Assembly (NCBI GenBank): GCA_037190175.1
Contig: JBBCJM010000158.1
Span: forward strand, 1-7,833
Length of the DNA: 7,833 bases
Origin: JBBCJM01 sp037190175
Lineage (GTDB): Bacteria > Pseudomonadota > Alphaproteobacteria > Rhodobacterales > Rhodobacteraceae
Direction of reading: 5' to 3'
In this document: in pieces, positions 5,475 through 7,833 of the stretch
How the letters are laid out: each line of letters begins with the position of its first letter
How positions within the stretch are numbered: the stretch's first letter is position 1
The notes under the pieces: model-generated
What the model saw: only the letters and a program-made list of their open reading frames with translations
What the model was told of the DNA's origin: nothing
Databases searched by the model: none
Translations under genes and position numbers: made by a program

Positions 5475-7778
5475 ATGACCGACGAGCCCGAAGACCCCAA
5501 GATCGAGGGGCAATTGCTGGCCGAACCGCTGCGCCGTGCGATCGGCGAGCGGTACCTGACCTATGCGCTCTCCACCATCATGCACCGGGCGCTGCCGGAC
5601 GCGCGCGACGGGCTGAAGCCGGTGCACCGCCGGATCCTCTGGGCGATGCGGGAACTGCGGCTCTCGCCCACCGGGGGGTTCCGCAAGTCGGCCAAGATCT
5701 CGGGCGACGTGATGGGGAACTACCACCCCCACGGCAACCAGGCGATCTACGACGCCATGGCCCGGCTCGCGCAGGACTTCAACATGCGCTACCCGCTGGT
5801 GGACGGGCAGGGCAACTTCGGCAACATCGACGGCGACAACCCGGCGGCCGAACGCTACACCGAGGCGCGGCTCACGGCGCTGGCCGAGGCGCTGATGGAG
5901 GGGATCGACCAGGACGCGGTCGATTTCCGCCCCAACTACGACGGCACCCTGACCGAGCCGGTGGTGATGCCGGCGGCCTGGCCGAACCTCTTGGCCAACG
6001 GGGCCAGCGGGATCGCGGTGGGGATGGCGACCAACATCCCGCCCCACAACCTGCACGAGCTGATCGACGCCTGCCTGCTGCTGATCCGCGAGCCCGAGGC
6101 CGACGACGCCGCGATCCTGGCCCATGTGCCGGGGCCGGACTTCCCCACCGGCGGCGTGCTGGTCGACCCGCCCGAGGCGATGCTGGAGGCATACCGCACC
6201 GGCCGCGGCGCCTTCCGGCTGCGGGCGCGCTGGCAGGTGGAGGATCTGGGGCGCGGCCAGTGGCAGGTGGTGGTGACCGAGATCCCCTATCAGGTGGCCA
6301 AGGGCAAGCTGATCGAGCGGATCGCGGAACTGGTGACCTCGAAGAAGATCCCGATCCTGGCCGACGTGCGCGACGAAAGCGCCGAGGACGTGCGCATCGT
6401 GCTGGAGCCCCGCGCGCGCACGGTGGACCCCGAGATGCTGATGGGGATGCTCTGGCGCAACTGCGACCTGGAGATCCGCTTTTCGCTCAACATGAACGTG
6501 CTGATCGACGGGCGAGTGCCGCGGGTCTGTTCGCTGGCCGAGGTGCTGCGCGCCTTTCTCGACCACCGGCGCGAGGTGCTGGGCCGCCGCTCGCGCCACC
6601 GGATCGAGAAGATCGACCATCGGCTGGAGGTGCTGGGGGGGCTGCTGATCGCCTTCCTGAACCTCGACCGGGTGATCGACATCATCCGCTACGACCCCGA
6701 CCCCAAGGCGGCGCTGATGCGCGAGACCTGGGGGCGGAAGTTCAGGCGCGCCAGCTCGGAGGCCGACTACGTGGCCCCGGGCCGGGGGCCGGGCGAGCTG
6801 ACCGAGGTACAGGCCGAGGCGATCCTGAACATCCGCCTGCGGTCGCTGCGGCGGCTGGAGGAGATGGAGCTGGTCGCCGAGCGCGACGCGCTGATCGCCG
6901 AGCGGGCGGGGCTGGCGGCGCTCCTGGCCGACCCGGGCCGGCAATGGGCGCGGGTGGCCGGGGAGCTGGCCGAGGTGCAGGCGAAGTTCGGCCGCAACGC
7001 GCCGGGCGGGGCCCGGCGCACCGGCTTCGCCGCCGCCGGCGAGGCGCCCGAGGTGGCGCCCGAGGCGATGATCGAGCGCGAGCCGGTCACCGTGATCTGC
7101 TCGCGCATGGGCTGGGTGCGGGCGATGCGGGGCCACCAGCCGCTGGACGCCGAGCTGAAGTTCAAGGACGGCGACGGCCCGCGCTTCCAGTTCCACGCCG
7201 AGACCACCGACCGGATCCTGGTCATGGGCTCCAACGGCCGCTTCTATACCATCGTGGCCGCCAACCTGCCCGGCGGGCGCGGGATGGGCGAGCCGCTGCG
7301 GCTGATGGTGGACCTGCCCAACGAGGCCGAGATCGTGGAGATGCTGATCTTCCGCCCGGGGGAGAAGCTGCTGGTGGCCTCGACCGAGGGCGACGGTTTC
7401 GTGGTGCCGGCCGACGAGGCGCTGGCGCAGACAAGGGCCGGCAAGGTGGTGCTGTCGCTGCGCGATGGCGTGCGGGCGGCGCTGTGCCGGCGGGTGCAGG
7501 GCGACCACGTGGCGGTGGTGGGCGAGAACCGCAAGATGCTGGTCTTTCCCTTGGCCGACCTGCCCGAGATGGCGCGCGGCAAGGGCGTGCGGCTGCAGCG
7601 CTACAAGGACGGCGGGCTGTCGGACGCCACCACTTTCGTGCTGGCGCAGGGGCTGACCTGGAAGGACCCCGCCGGCCGCACCCGCACCGAGACCGACCTG
7701 GGCGAATGGCTGGGCGCCCGGGCCTCCGCCGGCCGGATGGCGCCCAGGGGTTTCCCGCGGGACAATCGGTTCAACTGA
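5475..7778 (+). CDS. parC: DNA topoisomerase IV subunit A
   Basis: This 767-aa protein is the DNA-cleaving subunit of topoisomerase IV, which with ParE separates linked daughter chromosomes. The winged-helix/tower core contains RALPDARDGLKPVHRRIL (38-55), the catalytic R127-Y128 (AERYTEARL) and I180 of NGASGIAVGMATNIPPHN (175-192), placed 52 residues after the tyrosine as in GyrA. The coiled-coil region spans roughly 360-510. The C-terminal beta-pinwheel (from about 535) carries ARGKGVRLQRYKDGG (700-714) and no intact GyrA box; this and the length indicate ParC, not GyrA. The quinolone-determining motif reads HPHGNQAIYD (84-93). I chose the ATG at 5475 because MTDEPEDPKIEGQLLAEPL fits homologues, although no ribosome site is obvious. 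In-frame ATG 5448 and TTG 5385 are alternatives. It stands divergent from the SH3 gene, and no parE is in the window. Confidence 0.94.
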   Translation: MTDEPEDPKIEGQLLAEPLRRAIGERYLTYALSTIMHRALPDARDGLKPVHRRILWAMRELRLSPTGGFRKSAKISGDVMGNYHPHGNQAIYDAMARLAQDFNMRYPLVDGQGNFGNIDGDNPAAERYTEARLTALAEALMEGIDQDAVDFRPNYDGTLTEPVVMPAAWPNLLANGASGIAVGMATNIPPHNLHELIDACLLLIREPEADDAAILAHVPGPDFPTGGVLVDPPEAMLEAYRTGRGAFRLRARWQVEDLGRGQWQVVVTEIPYQVAKGKLIERIAELVTSKKIPILADVRDESAEDVRIVLEPRARTVDPEMLMGMLWRNCDLEIRFSLNMNVLIDGRVPRVCSLAEVLRAFLDHRREVLGRRSRHRIEKIDHRLEVLGGLLIAFLNLDRVIDIIRYDPDPKAALMRETWGRKFRRASSEADYVAPGRGPGELTEVQAEAILNIRLRSLRRLEEMELVAERDALIAERAGLAALLADPGRQWARVAGELAEVQAKFGRNAPGGARRTGFAAAGEAPEVAPEAMIEREPVTVICSRMGWVRAMRGHQPLDAELKFKDGDGPRFQFHAETTDRILVMGSNGRFYTIVAANLPGGRGMGEPLRLMVDLPNEAEIVEMLIFRPGEKLLVASTEGDGFVVPADEALAQTRAGKVVLSLRDGVRAALCRRVQGDHVAVVGENRKMLVFPLADLPEMARGKGVRLQRYKDGGLSDATTFVLAQGLTWKDPAGRTRTETDLGEWLGARASAGRMAPRGFPRDNRFN

Positions 7779-7785
7779 GGCTGGC

Positions 7786-7833
7786 CGCTCTTCGCTCCCT
7801 GCCGGGCGCTCATCGCTCGGGTGGCGTAGCGAT
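7786..7833. repeat. CGCTC heptad repeat and partial inverted repeat after parC
   Basis: CGCTC occurs four times, at 7786, 7793, 7807 and 7814, all in one 7-bp register with one degenerate unit between the pairs. ATCGCT (7812-7817) and AGCGAT (7828-7833) form a 6-bp inverted repeat with a 10-nt loop, and the right arm is cut by the window end. It may be a parC terminator or the left half of a longer palindromic (REP-like) intergenic element. No T run is visible within the window. Confidence 0.45.

Noticed and set aside
5343..7508. 721-aa minus-strand open frame opposite parC
   Set aside because: His/Gly/Arg-rich low-complexity composition with no recognisable motif; parC explains the region completely.
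7601..7813. 70-aa minus-strand frame overlapping the parC 3' end
   Set aside because: It lies almost wholly antisense to parC, has no ribosome site or recognisable domain, and starts inside the repeat element.

Overview
The window looks like an ordinary chromosomal stretch of an alphaproteobacterium, most likely a Rhodobacteraceae (Rhodobacter/Paracoccus-like) species. The signs are very high GC with G/C-ending codons, an ETF pair close in length and sequence to the Paracoccus and human type, a twin-helix HIG1-type small protein, an alphaproteobacterial ParC, and a DUF6473-like protein, a family I know mainly from this group. No tRNA, rRNA, CRISPR array, insertion sequence, phage or defence gene was recognised. 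Nearly all bases are coding and no gene-free stretch exceeds 300 bases.

Layout. Bases 2-529 (+) are the 3' part of a DUF6473-like gene, which converges on etfA across a hairpin at 540-568. From 5349 down to 590 seven genes lie in a row on the minus strand: a membrane-anchored SH3 protein, an SDR oxidoreductase, a HIG1-type twin-TM protein, a PduO-type cobalamin adenosyltransferase, an unrecognised 234-aa protein with a CxxCC motif, etfB and etfA. HIG1/pduO and etfB/etfA each share a TGATG stop-start junction, and pduO overlaps the next gene by 25 bp. Larger gaps (139 bp before etfB, 45 bp before HIG1, 61 bp before the SDR gene) could hold internal promoters. Divergently, parC (topoisomerase IV subunit A) runs 5475-7778 on the plus strand, followed by a repeat-rich tail to the window end.

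How the genes may work together. EtfAB accepts electrons from acyl-CoA and related dehydrogenases and passes them to ETF-quinone oxidoreductase. PduO makes adenosylcobalamin, the cofactor of methylmalonyl-CoA and ethylmalonyl-CoA mutases. HIG1-domain proteins are linked to respiratory complexes in eukaryotes. The block therefore plausibly serves acyl-CoA oxidation and assimilation feeding the respiratory chain (inference). ParC and the SH3 protein appear to be neighbours only.

I found no convincing undescribed multi-gene system. The items most worth a second look are the CxxCC protein, a non-standard quinolone-determining motif in ParC, a G-quadruplex-type motif before etfB, a hairpin masking the HIG1 ribosome site, and a heptad or inverted-repeat element after parC.
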